Shown here: in pieces, positions 39,374 to 48,157 of the stretch | Numbering within the stretch: position 1 is the stretch's first letter | Layout: each line of letters starts with the position of its first letter | Origin: DAOUJW01 sp034422115 | GTDB taxonomy: Bacteria > Chloroflexota > Dehalococcoidia > Lucifugimonadales > UBA2985 | NCBI GenBank assembly: GCA_034422115.1 | Contig: DAOUJW010000001.1 | Coordinates: 1 to 64,000, forward strand | Reading direction: 5' to 3' | DNA length: 64,000 nt | Translations under genes and position numbers: made by a program | Notes under the pieces: generated by a model | Databases searched by the model: none | What the model was told of the DNA's origin: nothing | The model's input: the letters and a program-made list of their open reading frames with translations, nothing else

Positions 39374-41269
39374 ATGCCGGAGACGAGCGACTCAATGACA
39401 TCGGCGGTGCAGTGGGCATGGCTGGCTCCCGCTTTTTGCGTAGCCGCCTTTACGGTCATTGCAGTGCTTGGCCGGTACCTCCCCAGACAGGGAGCGCACC
39501 TCTCCGTCCTGGCCATCCTGGGGGGATTCGTCCTCTTCTGGTACGTCCTCACCGAGTTCCTCTCCACAGGAGGGGGCATATACCAGGTCGACTGGTTCAC
39601 CGTTGGCGACACCACCCTCACCTGGGGCATCATAGTCGACGAGCTGACCATTGTGATGCTGGGCCTTGTGACCTTTGTCGCGCTGGCCGTCCAGGTGTAC
39701 TCCCTGAGCTACATGAAGGACCAGCCCGGCCCCTTCGGGTGGTACTTCGCCGTTCACTCCCTTTTCGCTGCCGCCATGCTCACCCTGATACTGGCGGACA
39801 ACTTCCTGCTCCTGTACATCGCCTGGGAGCTTGTGGGCCTCTGCTCCTATCTGCTAATCGGCTTCTGGTACGAGCGCCGGTCGGCGGCTGAGGCCGCGAA
39901 GAAGGCCTTTGTCACCACCCGAATAGGAGATGTGGGGCTGCTCATAGGCATGCTGCTGCTCTTCAACGAGACGGGCACCTTCGACATCGCCACCATAATC
40001 CACGTGGCTGAGCAGGGCGGAATAGACTCCGGGATGCTGACGGCGTCGCTGCTGCTGATATTCCTGGGCGCAATGGGCAAGTCCGCCCAGTTCCCCCTCC
40101 ACGTGTGGTTGCCCGACGCTATGGAAGGCCCCACGCCGGTCAGCGCCCTCATCCACGCGGCGACGATGGTGGTCGCGGGCGTGTTCCTGGTGGCGCGGAT
40201 ATTCCCCCTGTTCGTGCTCTCCCCGGACGCGATGCTGGTGGTGGCGACCGTCGGTCTTGTCACGGCCCTTATCGCCGCGGCAATGGCCCTGGTGATGACC
40301 GACCTCAAGCGGGTGCTGGCCTACTCCACCATCAGCCACCTGGGGTTCATGATGCTGGCCCTGGGCGCGGGCGGCTACACGGCCGCCATCTTCCACCTGC
40401 TGGCCCACGCCTTCGCCAAGGCACTCCTCTTTCTGGGCGCGGGCAGCGTCACCCACGGCACCGACAAGACGGACATCCGGGACATGGGCGGCCTGCGACG
40501 TAAAATGCCCCTGACCTACATCACCTTTGGGATCGGCGCGCTGGCCCTGGCGGGCATCCCGCCCCTTGGCGGCTTCTTCAGCAAGGACGAGATACTGGTG
40601 GCCGTGCTGGACGGCAGAAACCCGGTATTCTTCCTGCTGACCCTGGTCGCCGTGCTCATGAGCGCGCTGTACATGGCGCGGGTATTCTTCCTGGTGTTCT
40701 ACGGCAACCTGAAGCGCGACAACGACCACGCCCACGAGTCGCCGCTGCTCATGGTGCTCCCCCTGGCGGTGCTGGCGGCCCTCGCCCTGACCGCCGGGCT
40801 CCTGGCCCCGGGCTGGACTTCGGACTACCAGGGGTTCGGAGCGTGGCTGTTCCACGACGAGCCTCACCCCTACAAGGTGAACGTCATGGTCATGGCGCTC
40901 TCCGTCGCGCTCGCGGTGGGCGGCTTCGCCCTGGGCTGGGCCATGTACGTCAAGCGGTCGATTTCGGTGGACAGCATCCGACAGAGCCTGTCGGGGCTGC
41001 ACACGCTGGTCGTCAACAAGTTCTACATTGACGACCTGTACCAGTGGGGCATCGACCGCGTCGCGCTGGGACTAGCCAACTTCATGGCCCTCTTCGACCG
41101 CATAGTCGTCAACGACACAGGGGTGAACGGTACCGGTCGCTCCGTGTTCCTGTCGGGGCTGAGACTGCGGTACATAGAGACGGGCAAGGTGTACAACTAC
41201 GCCCTGGGAATGGCTGTTGGGGTGGTGGTGGTAGCCCTGATTTGGTGGCTGGCGCTGCCTCATGTCTGA
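39374..41269 (+). CDS. nuoL: NADH-quinone oxidoreductase subunit L
   Basis: A 631-residue distal antiporter-like subunit with about 16 helices including the lateral helix. Conserved proton-channel residues: Glu in LLYIAWELVGLCSYLLIG, Lys in GAMGKSAQFPLHVWLPDAMEGPTPVSAL (cited as KSAQFPLHVWLPDAME), Lys/His in the HAFAKALLFLGAG region, and 'GIPPLGGFFSKDEIL'. Length is typical of NuoL. It pumps protons or sodium as the end of the membrane arm. Confidence 0.97.
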   Translation: MPETSDSMTSAVQWAWLAPAFCVAAFTVIAVLGRYLPRQGAHLSVLAILGGFVLFWYVLTEFLSTGGGIYQVDWFTVGDTTLTWGIIVDELTIVMLGLVTFVALAVQVYSLSYMKDQPGPFGWYFAVHSLFAAAMLTLILADNFLLLYIAWELVGLCSYLLIGFWYERRSAAEAAKKAFVTTRIGDVGLLIGMLLLFNETGTFDIATIIHVAEQGGIDSGMLTASLLLIFLGAMGKSAQFPLHVWLPDAMEGPTPVSALIHAATMVVAGVFLVARIFPLFVLSPDAMLVVATVGLVTALIAAAMALVMTDLKRVLAYSTISHLGFMMLALGAGGYTAAIFHLLAHAFAKALLFLGAGSVTHGTDKTDIRDMGGLRRKMPLTYITFGIGALALAGIPPLGGFFSKDEILVAVLDGRNPVFFLLTLVAVLMSALYMARVFFLVFYGNLKRDNDHAHESPLLMVLPLAVLAALALTAGLLAPGWTSDYQGFGAWLFHDEPHPYKVNVMVMALSVALAVGGFALGWAMYVKRSISVDSIRQSLSGLHTLVVNKFYIDDLYQWGIDRVALGLANFMALFDRIVVNDTGVNGTGRSVFLSGLRLRYIETGKVYNYALGMAVGVVVVALIWWLALPHV

Positions 41270-41281
41270 CGTTAGAAGGGG

Positions 41282-42799
41282 ATGAGCTTGGACGGACTGG
41301 ATTCATCCGTACTGTTTGCGCTGGTGGCGATACCCTTCGTGTGGGGCATCGCGCTGGCCTTCTTTCCCCCGGAGAGCCGCCAGGCGATGCGGGTGCTGTC
41401 GGCGGCGGTGTCTCTGGTCCTCCTGGCGCTCTCCGCCTACGTCTTCCTGGGGTACGACAAGGACGCGGCCGACTACCAGTTCATGCAGGAGTTCCAGTGG
41501 CTGGAGTCTCTGGGCATCGCGCTCTCGATGGGCGTGGACGGCATCTCCGTGCCGATGGTCTTCCTGACTGGCATAGTGACCTTCACCGGCGTCCTCATAT
41601 CTTGGAACATCTCGGCGGACATGCCCCGGCGCATGAAGGACTTCTTCGTCCTCTTCTTCCTGCTGGTGTCCGGCGTCTACGGCGTTTTCGTCTCCCTGGA
41701 CCTCTTCTTCCTGTTCTTCTTCTACGAGCTTGCCGTGCTGCCCATGTACCTGCTCATAGGCGTGTGGGGAAGCAGCAGCGACTTCGGCACCTTCCTGCGG
41801 CCCAAGGAGTACGGGGCGATGAAGCTCATGCTCTACCTGGTCGCGGGCAGCATACTGGTGTGGGTTGCGATCCTGGCAGTCTACGTCGAGGGTGGCATGG
41901 GGACGTTTTCGCTGCTCAAGCTGGAGGAAGCCACCTTCTCCGAGGCCTTCCAGCGAGTCTTCTTCCCGATGTTCATGGTGGGCTTCGGCGTGCTGGCGGG
42001 CCTGTGGCCCTTCCACACCTGGTCGCCGGACGGCCACGTGGCCGCGCCAACGGCCGTCAGCATGCTCCACGCCGGGGTGCTGATGAAGCTGGGGGCCTAC
42101 GGCATCATCCGGCTGGGCATGGATCTGCTGCCCCAGGGGATGGAAGATTGGGCGCTGGTGCTCATTATCCTGGGCATAATCAACGTGGTGTACGGCGCGG
42201 TGGCCGCGATGGGCCAGCGGGACCTCAAGTACGTCGTGGGCTACTCCAGCGTAAGCCACATGGGGTACGTGCTGGTGGGATTTGCCACCCTCAACTCCTG
42301 GGGCATGGGCGGCGCGGTGCTCCAGATGTTCTCCCACGGCATTATGACGGCCCTCTTCTTCGCCCTTGTGGGCGCAATCTACGACCGCGCCCACGTCCGT
42401 GACATCGGCATCCTGGAGGGGCTGACCAAGCGCATGGGGCTGACCTCCGCCTTCTTCGCGGTGGCCGGCCTGACCTCCCTCGGGCTGCCCGGTCTGAGCG
42501 GGTTCGTGGCCGAGCTTATGGTGTTCATCGGCGCGTTCCAGTCCTACCCGATCATCGGGGCGCTGGGCGTGATTGGCGCGGCCATAACCGCGGTCTACAT
42601 TCTCCGGCTCTTGGGCAAGGTGTTCTTCGGGCCAATCAGTCCCCAGTGGGAGCACCTCACCGACGCCACGCGCCTTGAGGGGTTCTCAATGGCCATCCTG
42701 GTGGTCTTCCTGGTCGGCGTTGGGCTGTACCCCCGGCCCTGGATGGACCTGATCAACAGCGGCGTTGCGCCCCTGCTTGAAAGGGTGGTGGGGTTGTAA
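41282..42799 (+). CDS. nuoM: NADH-quinone oxidoreductase subunit M
   Basis: A 505-residue antiporter-like subunit with 14 helices. Signature parts: FFLFFFYELAVLPMYLLIGVWG with the key Glu, WPFHTWSPDGHVAAPTAVSMLHAGVLMKLG (cited as HTWSPDGHVAAPTAVS), YSSVSHMGYVLVG, and GLPGLSGFVAELMVF. The last base overlaps the first of nuoN. Confidence 0.97.
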   Translation: MSLDGLDSSVLFALVAIPFVWGIALAFFPPESRQAMRVLSAAVSLVLLALSAYVFLGYDKDAADYQFMQEFQWLESLGIALSMGVDGISVPMVFLTGIVTFTGVLISWNISADMPRRMKDFFVLFFLLVSGVYGVFVSLDLFFLFFFYELAVLPMYLLIGVWGSSSDFGTFLRPKEYGAMKLMLYLVAGSILVWVAILAVYVEGGMGTFSLLKLEEATFSEAFQRVFFPMFMVGFGVLAGLWPFHTWSPDGHVAAPTAVSMLHAGVLMKLGAYGIIRLGMDLLPQGMEDWALVLIILGIINVVYGAVAAMGQRDLKYVVGYSSVSHMGYVLVGFATLNSWGMGGAVLQMFSHGIMTALFFALVGAIYDRAHVRDIGILEGLTKRMGLTSAFFAVAGLTSLGLPGLSGFVAELMVFIGAFQSYPIIGALGVIGAAITAVYILRLLGKVFFGPISPQWEHLTDATRLEGFSMAILVVFLVGVGLYPRPWMDLINSGVAPLLERVVGL

Positions 42800-44232
42800 T
42801 GAACTTCATGCTCTTCCTGCCGGAGTTCCTCATAACGGGCGCGGCCTTTGGCGTCCTGGGCATCGACCTGTTCCTGTCCAGGGAGAGGAAGATATACCTG
42901 CCTTGGCTGAGCCTGGCGGGGCTGGCGGTCGTTTTCGCGGTGTCGTTGAGCTACCTGTGGGGCAAGGACACAGACCTGTACGACGGGCTGTTCCTCATCG
43001 ACAACTTCTCGCTGTTCTTCAAGGCGTTCTTCCTTGTGCTGGGCGCGCTGGTCGTCCTCGTGTCAGTCGATTACGTGAAGCAGCACCTGAGCCACCCGGG
43101 CGAGTACTACGGCATTCTGATGTTCTCCATTCTGGGGATGATGCTGATGGCGGCCTCCGGCGAGCTGCTGACGGCCTACATCTCCCTTGAGCTGCTCAGC
43201 TTCAGCCTGTACGTGCTGGTGTCCTACGGGCGGAACAGCCCCAAGTCCAACGAGGCGGGCATCAAGTACATACTCTTGGGCGCGTTCGCCTCTGCGCTGC
43301 TGCTGTTCGGCATCAGCCAGGTGTTCGGGATGCTGGGCACGACCCGGTACTCGGAGATAGCGACGGCCCTGAGCTTCGAGCCGTCGCCCATGAACCCGGC
43401 GTTGCTCGTCGGCCTGGCGCTGATAGTGGCGGGCCTGGGGTTCAAGGTCGCCGCCGTGCCCTTCCACATGTGGGCCCCCGACGTGTACGAGGGCGCGCCC
43501 ACGCCCATCACGGCGTACCTGGCCGTCGGCTCCAAGGCCGCGGCCTTCGCCCTGATACTGCGGCTGTTCTCCCAGGCGTTCATGCCCGCCTTTGACGACT
43601 GGCAGATAATCCTGGTGGTGCTGGCCGCGCTGACCATGACGGTGGGCAACCTGGTGGCACTGGCGCAGCACAACATCAAGAGGATGCTGGCCTACTCCAG
43701 CGTGGGGCACGTGGGGTACCTGCTGCTGGGCGTCGCGGCCCTCTCGCCCCTGGCCTCCGACGGGGTCATCCTGCACCTGGCCGGGTACGGCGTGACCAAC
43801 CTGGCCGCGTTCCTCTGCGTCATCATCTTCTACAACGCCACCAACCGGGAGGATATCTCCGACTTTGCGGGGCTTGCGGACAGGGCGCCCTACCTGGCTC
43901 TGGCCCTCACGGTGTCGCTATTCTCCCTGGCGGGCCTGCCCTTCTTCGCCGGCTTCATAACCAAGTTCTACCTGTTCACCGCTGCCGCCGAGGGCGGGCT
44001 GCTATGGCTGGTGGGCTTGGCTATAGTCAACAGCCTCATATCCCTCTACTACTACCTGATGGTCATCAAGCAGATGTACATGGAGCCTGCGTTGGAGGAT
44101 GGCCCGGTGAAGGTGTCAGTGGTGAGCGGCGGCGTCTTGGGGCTGCTGGTGCTGGGCATCATCGTCCTGGGCGTCTATCCAGGCCCGCTGGTTGAGGCCA
44201 TACAGGGCGCGACGGCGGCAATACTACCGTAG
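42799..44232 (+). CDS. nuoN: NADH-quinone oxidoreductase subunit N
   Basis: A 477-residue antiporter-like subunit, last gene of the operon. Landmarks: AYISLELLSFSLYVLVSYGR (key Glu), FHMWAPDVYEGAPTPITAYL, YSSVGHVGYLLLG and LFSLAGLPFFAGFITKFYLF. The LFSLAG leucine at 43918 uses the rare codon CTA, useful when judging the tRNA at 49127. No NuoE, F or G gene precedes or follows. Confidence 0.97.
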   Translation: MNFMLFLPEFLITGAAFGVLGIDLFLSRERKIYLPWLSLAGLAVVFAVSLSYLWGKDTDLYDGLFLIDNFSLFFKAFFLVLGALVVLVSVDYVKQHLSHPGEYYGILMFSILGMMLMAASGELLTAYISLELLSFSLYVLVSYGRNSPKSNEAGIKYILLGAFASALLLFGISQVFGMLGTTRYSEIATALSFEPSPMNPALLVGLALIVAGLGFKVAAVPFHMWAPDVYEGAPTPITAYLAVGSKAAAFALILRLFSQAFMPAFDDWQIILVVLAALTMTVGNLVALAQHNIKRMLAYSSVGHVGYLLLGVAALSPLASDGVILHLAGYGVTNLAAFLCVIIFYNATNREDISDFAGLADRAPYLALALTVSLFSLAGLPFFAGFITKFYLFTAAAEGGLLWLVGLAIVNSLISLYYYLMVIKQMYMEPALEDGPVKVSVVSGGVLGLLVLGIIVLGVYPGPLVEAIQGATAAILP

Positions 44233-44300
44233 GCGGTGGCCGACTGTAAAGCAAACCCCTCCGTCATTTCTGCGGAAGGATATCCTTGCATAACTCAGCC

Positions 44301-44436
44301 GTCATCCTGAGAGAAGCGCGACCACTGTCATTCTGAACAGAGCGTAGCGAAGTGAAGAATCCAAAGTCTCTGTCTACAAAGCTACAATGTCTTTGATGAA
44401 CCTCCTTGGATTCTTCGCTGCGCTCAGAATGACATT
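44301..44436. repeat. Dispersed repeat, family D (copy 1)
   Basis: TGTCATTCTGAACAGAGCG... and ...CGCTGCGCTCAGAATGACA face each other around GAAGAATCC/GGATTCTTC arms, giving a ~110-base composite palindrome after nuoN. Family members also occur at 52682-52801 and in shorter form near 149. The rest of 44233-44532 shows no gene. Confidence 0.75.
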
Positions 44437-44532
44437 GACTCAGGGACTTCTCACAATTACGCTAATGTCTCCGCTAGCAGGAGCGGCGGTTCTAATAAGG
44501 GGTTTCCTTAGAGGCTGGAATGGAGATAGGTC

Positions 44533-44772
44533 ATGGATTTCAAACACTACCCAGAGACCGATTCGATCTTCATAAGGTTAAGGGCTGGTCAATCCTCAGA
44601 GACAAGAGAGTTGGATGAGCAGAGAAGTATCGGCCTCGACGACAACGGCGACCTTGTTTGGGTCTCCCTGCTGTACGTGTCTGACGGCATAGACCTGGAT
44701 ATGCTTGACGGCCAGGAGTATGAAGAAGCCAGCAGGTTGGCCGCTGCCAGCAATATCAAGGAGCTAGTCTGA
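44533..44772 (+). CDS. DUF2283 family protein
   Basis: A 79-residue protein with the DUF2283 pattern: a first strand pair YPETDSIFIRLRAG, a central strand SIGLDDNGDLVWVSLLYVSDGID (cited in part), and a helical end. DUF2283 proteins are small and often sit next to toxin-like DUF4258 genes, and some behave as antitoxins. Here no DUF4258 partner is seen. The stop overlaps the tail of the convergent PSP1 remnant by 9 bases. The start is an ATG preceded by GGAGATAGG. Confidence 0.8.
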   Translation: MDFKHYPETDSIFIRLRAGQSSETRELDEQRSIGLDDNGDLVWVSLLYVSDGIDLDMLDGQEYEEASRLAAASNIKELV

Positions 44773-44982
44773 CTCCTCCTCCGCCTTCCGCAGTACGGCC
44801 TTGAGAGGCCCCTTCACCTCGCTGTAGACCACTTGCTCAGGCGCAATGGCAACCGTCGCCGTCTCCGGGCCGGTGTCCGTCTCCACCACAACCCGGTCCA
44901 GCAGGCCAACCTCCAGGTCTCCCGGGTCGTAGTAGAACACCTTGCCCGACCTCTCAAACCTGACTCCTATCACACTTGGCAT
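44764..44982 (-). CDS. Truncated PSP1 (YaaT-like) protein, N-terminal part only
   Basis: A 72-residue protein that aligns by eye with the first ~70 residues of YaaT/PSP1 proteins: IGVRFERSGKVFYYDPGDL, DRVVVETDTGPETATVAIAP and GPLKAVLRKA. Normal family members continue for about 200 more residues, including the PSP1 domain with its cysteines; here a stop follows EEESD. A good AAGGAG lies 8 bases before the ATG, so it may still be translated. The holB-yaaT gene order of Firmicutes is kept: holB lies just upstream on the same strand, with a family B repeat between. It is either a gene broken at its 3' end or a natural short form. Confidence 0.65.
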   Translation of the reverse strand: MPSVIGVRFERSGKVFYYDPGDLEVGLLDRVVVETDTGPETATVAIAPEQVVYSEVKGPLKAVLRKAEEESD

Positions 44983-44997
44983 TTGACTTGCTCCTTA

Positions 44998-45092
44998 CCG
45001 CTCATGGTGAGCCTGTCGAACCATGAGCGGGTGTGCCACGGTCTTACATCTCCCGCTCATACCCTTCGACAAGCTCAGGGTGAGCGGGATTA
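44998..45092. repeat. Dispersed repeat, family B (copy 4)
   Basis: CCGCTCATGGTGAGCCTGTCG... and ...CCCTTCGACAAGCTCAGGG in facing arrangement, between holB and the PSP1 remnant. Confidence 0.8.
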
Positions 45093-45116
45093 GTCTCTTG
45101 TCAACGTCTACTGCCT

Positions 45117-46133
45117 TTAACCCTCTTTCCTGGGCAGGGACAGCATCAGCACGTCCAGGCTCAGGCGCGGGTTGACGTTGGACTCCAGGTGCTCCATGGT
45201 CTCGCGGGTGGCGTTGATAGCCCGCACAACCTGGGGCGTGGAGAGCCACCCGGCGTGGCGCCGCAGGTCCTCCATTGCCGGCGCGCTGGACACCAGCTCC
45301 TCGTGGCCGCTCTTGATGAGCAGCACGTCTCGCCACCAGTTCATGCCCACTTTCAGGCGACCCAGCGCCCTCTCCCAGTCGCGGGAGTACAGGGAAGCGA
45401 CCTCCTCTGCGAAGGCGAACCGCTCCTCCAGCCCGTTGTCCAGCAGGTTCGACACGCCCTCTAGCTCAGCCGTGTACTCCTCGACCAGACTGCGGTCCTT
45501 GGCGGCCTCAATGGCCCAGCCAATCTTGCCGCCCGAGAGGCGGGCCAGATCCGTCGCCTGCTCCCGGGGGACATCCAGGCTCTCCTCCAGGTGGCGGGCT
45601 ATGGTGTCGATGGGCAGGGTGCGGAAGTCGACCTGCTGGCAGCGTGACAGGATGGTGTCCGGTATGGCCTCGCGGCTGCCGGTGAGCAGTATCAGCAGCA
45701 CCGACTCCGGCGGCTCCTCCAGCAGCTTGAGCAGGGCGTTGGACGCCTCCTGCGACAGGGAGTGCGCCTCCTGGAAAATGAACACCCGCCACCTGCCCTC
45801 GTAGGGCTTGAGGACGGCCGCCCGCTGCGCATCCCGCACCTGGTCTATGCCGATGTCCCTCCGGGCGCGAGTCCCGGAGGCGTTCATCTCGCGGTCGATT
45901 AGCTGCACGTCGGGATGAATGCCCTGGGCTATGCGTACGCACTGGCTGCACTCGCCGCACGGCCAGTTGGCCGGTTCCTCGAGGCAGTTGACGCCCTGGG
46001 CCAGGTTCAGCGCCAGGGTCGTCTTGCCGACGCGGGACGGCCCCACGAACACGTAGGCGTGGGAGAGCATGTCCCGCTCTAGGCTTCTGGAGAGCAGGGC
46101 AATGGCCGACTCGTGGCCCACCACCTGCCACAT
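45117..46133 (-). CDS. holB: DNA polymerase III delta-prime subunit
   Basis: A 338-residue clamp-loader AAA+ protein. Walker A is GPSRVGKTT (about 32-40), the zinc module CGECSQCVRIAQG is complete except for its distal first Cys (NCLEE upstream), the sensor/SRC arginine finger lies in ILSRCQQVDF, and NALLKLLEEPP is the classical Walker B/sensor region. Presence of a Walker A makes it similar to gamma/tau as well, but the short length and the neighbouring lysA and PSP1 genes suit delta-prime. It starts 2 bases after lysA and is translationally linked. Confidence 0.9.
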   Translation of the reverse strand: MWQVVGHESAIALLSRSLERDMLSHAYVFVGPSRVGKTTLALNLAQGVNCLEEPANWPCGECSQCVRIAQGIHPDVQLIDREMNASGTRARRDIGIDQVRDAQRAAVLKPYEGRWRVFIFQEAHSLSQEASNALLKLLEEPPESVLLILLTGSREAIPDTILSRCQQVDFRTLPIDTIARHLEESLDVPREQATDLARLSGGKIGWAIEAAKDRSLVEEYTAELEGVSNLLDNGLEERFAFAEEVASLYSRDWERALGRLKVGMNWWRDVLLIKSGHEELVSSAPAMEDLRRHAGWLSTPQVVRAINATRETMEHLESNVNPRLSLDVLMLSLPRKEG

Positions 46134-46135
46134 GA

Positions 46136-47422
46136 TCAGGCCACGTCGTTCCGCATCAGGTCGTCGTAGGTCTCCCGGCGCCGGATGAGGCGCGCCTGGC
46201 CGTCCTTCACCATGACGATGGCCGGCCTTGGGGCCAGGTTGTAGTTGCTGGCCATGGAAGGGGCGTATGCGCCCGAAGCAGGCACCGCCAGGATGTCGCC
46301 GGCGTCCAGGGTGGGGAACTCAACGTCCCTGAGCAGCACGTCCCCGGACTCGCAGAACTTCCCGGCAATGGACACCACGTCGCCGCCCTGGGCGTCCATG
46401 CGGTTGGCAAGCACCGCCTCGTACTGGGCCTCGTAGAGGGCGGGGCGTATGTTGTCTCCCATGCCGCCGTCCACGGACACGTACTTCCTGATGCCCGGCA
46501 CGTCCTTGGACGCGCCCACGCTGTACAGGGCCACGCCCGCCGTGCCCACTATCCTTCTTCCCGGCTCGATGACCAGGTGTACGTCCTCCGCGCCCTTCAG
46601 GGTGGAGGTGATGGCGTCGGCGTACTCACCCACGGAGGGAGGCTCCTGGTCACGGGTGTAGGCGATGGCGAACCCTCCGCCGGGGCTTATCTCCTCCAGC
46701 GTCAGGCCGACCTCAGAGGCGAACTCCAGGGTGACCTCCATCGCCTTGGTGTACGGCTCAAGCTCAAATATGGGCGAACCCAGGTGGAAGTGCAGACCCA
46801 GGAGCCGCAGGCTGTCCTGGGCCATCGCCTGCTGGACGGCCTCTTTGGCCTGGCCGGTCTGGATGGGAAAGCCGAACTTGCTGTCCAGCACGCCGGTTGT
46901 GGTGTAGACGTGGGTGTGGGGGTCAACGCCGGGCGAGACCCGCAGCATGATGTCCTGCACCACGCTCCTGGCGGACGCTATCTCGCCCAGCAGCGCAAGC
47001 TCGTGGAAGTTGTCCACCACCACCCGCCCTATGCCGTAGTCCAGGGCCATCTGAAGCTCCTCGCGGCTCTTGTTGTTGCCGTGGAAGTAGACCTTGCCAG
47101 GCGGGAACTCGATGCGGCGCGCCACCGCAAGCTCGCCGCCGGACACCACGTCCAGCCCCAGGCCCTCCTCCTCCAGCAGCTGCGCCAGTGGCACGTTGAC
47201 GAAGGCCTTGCAGGCGTAGATCACCGTGCTGTTGGCATGACGCGCCCGGAACTCGCTCACGAACTCGCGGCAGGTGTCTCGCAGGGTGACCTCGTCAAAG
47301 ACGTAGAGGGGCGTGCCGAACTCCTCGGCCAGCTCCACGACGTCGCAGCCGCCCAGGGTCAGGTGGCTGTCGGAGTTGATGTCGGCGGTCTTGGGAAAGA
47401 TGTGTGCGTTTGGGAAGCTCAC
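46136..47422 (-). CDS. lysA: Diaminopimelate decarboxylase
   Basis: A 428-residue PLP enzyme of the alanine-racemase-fold type converting meso-diaminopimelate to lysine. The PLP Lys is in VIYACKAFVN (about residue 72). HGNNKSREEL and GGGFAIAYT are barrel loops binding PLP phosphate. CESGDVL, with the catalytic Cys, and GAYAPSMASNYN belong to the C-terminal beta domain. It is full-length. Organised lysA-holB-(PSP1). Confidence 0.95.
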   Translation of the reverse strand: MSFPNAHIFPKTADINSDSHLTLGGCDVVELAEEFGTPLYVFDEVTLRDTCREFVSEFRARHANSTVIYACKAFVNVPLAQLLEEEGLGLDVVSGGELAVARRIEFPPGKVYFHGNNKSREELQMALDYGIGRVVVDNFHELALLGEIASARSVVQDIMLRVSPGVDPHTHVYTTTGVLDSKFGFPIQTGQAKEAVQQAMAQDSLRLLGLHFHLGSPIFELEPYTKAMEVTLEFASEVGLTLEEISPGGGFAIAYTRDQEPPSVGEYADAITSTLKGAEDVHLVIEPGRRIVGTAGVALYSVGASKDVPGIRKYVSVDGGMGDNIRPALYEAQYEAVLANRMDAQGGDVVSIAGKFCESGDVLLRDVEFPTLDAGDILAVPASGAYAPSMASNYNLAPRPAIVMVKDGQARLIRRRETYDDLMRNDVA

Positions 47423-47457
47423 GGGCGCTCTCCTGGGTGTAGGTTGGGTTCAGCGGG

Positions 47458-47868
47458 CTATGCGCGGGTGACCTCTTCTTCGGTCACTTCGCCGTCCTCA
47501 ATACGGAAGGCGCGGATGGGCGGGTTCTCCCTGTCCAGCAGGGAGAGCAGCACGTAGCGGGCCTCCGGCCAGGTGGCGAGGCGCACGTCTGTGGCCGAGG
47601 GGTACGCCTCCGAGTGGGTGTGGGAGTGGTATATGGCGATGATGTCCATGCCGCTGTCGTCTATCTCCCGGTACACGGCCAGCAGTTCCTTGGGGTCCAT
47701 GCGGTAGCGATAGGGGCTGGCCTCCACGTTGGTCATGCGGTAGAACTTGAGTATCTGGCCGCCCTTGCCGGCAAGGATGCCGCAGCACTCGTTGGGGTCG
47801 TCCTCCAGGGCGTGGGCGATCATCTCCTGGGCGTACTGCTGGTCGATGTAAAGCATGGTCAGCGACAT
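47458..47868 (-). CDS. JAMM/MPN+ metallopeptidase (Mec+-like)
   Basis: 136 residues from the ATG at 47868. The zinc peptidase motif is complete: Glu in DPNECCGILAG and HSHTHSEAYPSATD (H-x-H...S-x-x-D). Bacterial stand-alone JAMM proteins such as mycobacterial Mec+ release cysteine from the carrier CysO or trim ubiquitin-like carriers to the active Gly-Gly form. With CysM and MoeB at 7.9-9.8 kb and a MoaD-like protein at 60.5 kb this role is attractive here. It lies 35 bases upstream of lysA on the same strand. Confidence 0.9.
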   Translation of the reverse strand: MSLTMLYIDQQYAQEMIAHALEDDPNECCGILAGKGGQILKFYRMTNVEASPYRYRMDPKELLAVYREIDDSGMDIIAIYHSHTHSEAYPSATDVRLATWPEARYVLLSLLDRENPPIRAFRIEDGEVTEEEVTRA

Positions 47869-47925
47869 TGTACCCGCTTTGAGGCGCGGTTGCCTATACC
47901 CGCCGTGAGCGTCCGGTCGTCGGTA

Positions 47926-48005
47926 GCCCCCATCCCGGCCTTCCCCCACCCTGTGGGGGAAGGGGTTTCTCTCCCCCTTGAGGGGGAGAGTCAGTGAGGG
48001 GGTGC
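47926..48005. repeat. Dispersed palindromic repeat, family A (copy 2, long)
   Basis: CCCCCATCCC, then CCTTCCCCC/GGGGGAAGG hairpin, then CTCTCCCCC/GGGGGAGAG hairpin and the tail AGTCAGTGAGGGGGTG. This is the full two-hairpin form, sited between the JAMM gene and tRNA-Gly. Confidence 0.85.
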
Positions 48006-48046
48006 ACTCTGAAGAAGCGCCCTGCTATAATGGCCTCCAGCGTTCC

Positions 48047-48121
48047 GCGGGAGTAGCTCAGTGGTAGAGCTCTTGCCTTCCAAGCAAGTTGTCGTGGGTT
48101 CGATCCCCATCTCCCGCTCCA
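48047..48121 (+). tRNA. tRNA-Gly (anticodon TCC)
   Basis: Acceptor GCGGGAG pairs with CTCCCGC. The anticodon stem CTTGC/GCAAG encloses the loop CTTCCAA with anticodon TCC (48079-48081). The T-arm has GTGGGTTCGATCCCCAT. The discriminator is T and CCA is encoded. A TATAAT at 48026-48031 suggests its promoter. Confidence 0.97.
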
Positions 48122-48157
48122 TTCTCTCAGCTATTTCATTCATCTTGAGGAGTTCAC

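Noticed and set aside
41044..42402. Plus-strand frame overlapping nuoL and nuoM
   Set aside because: Different frame of the same conserved sequence, very rich in Gly/Arg/His, no family features.
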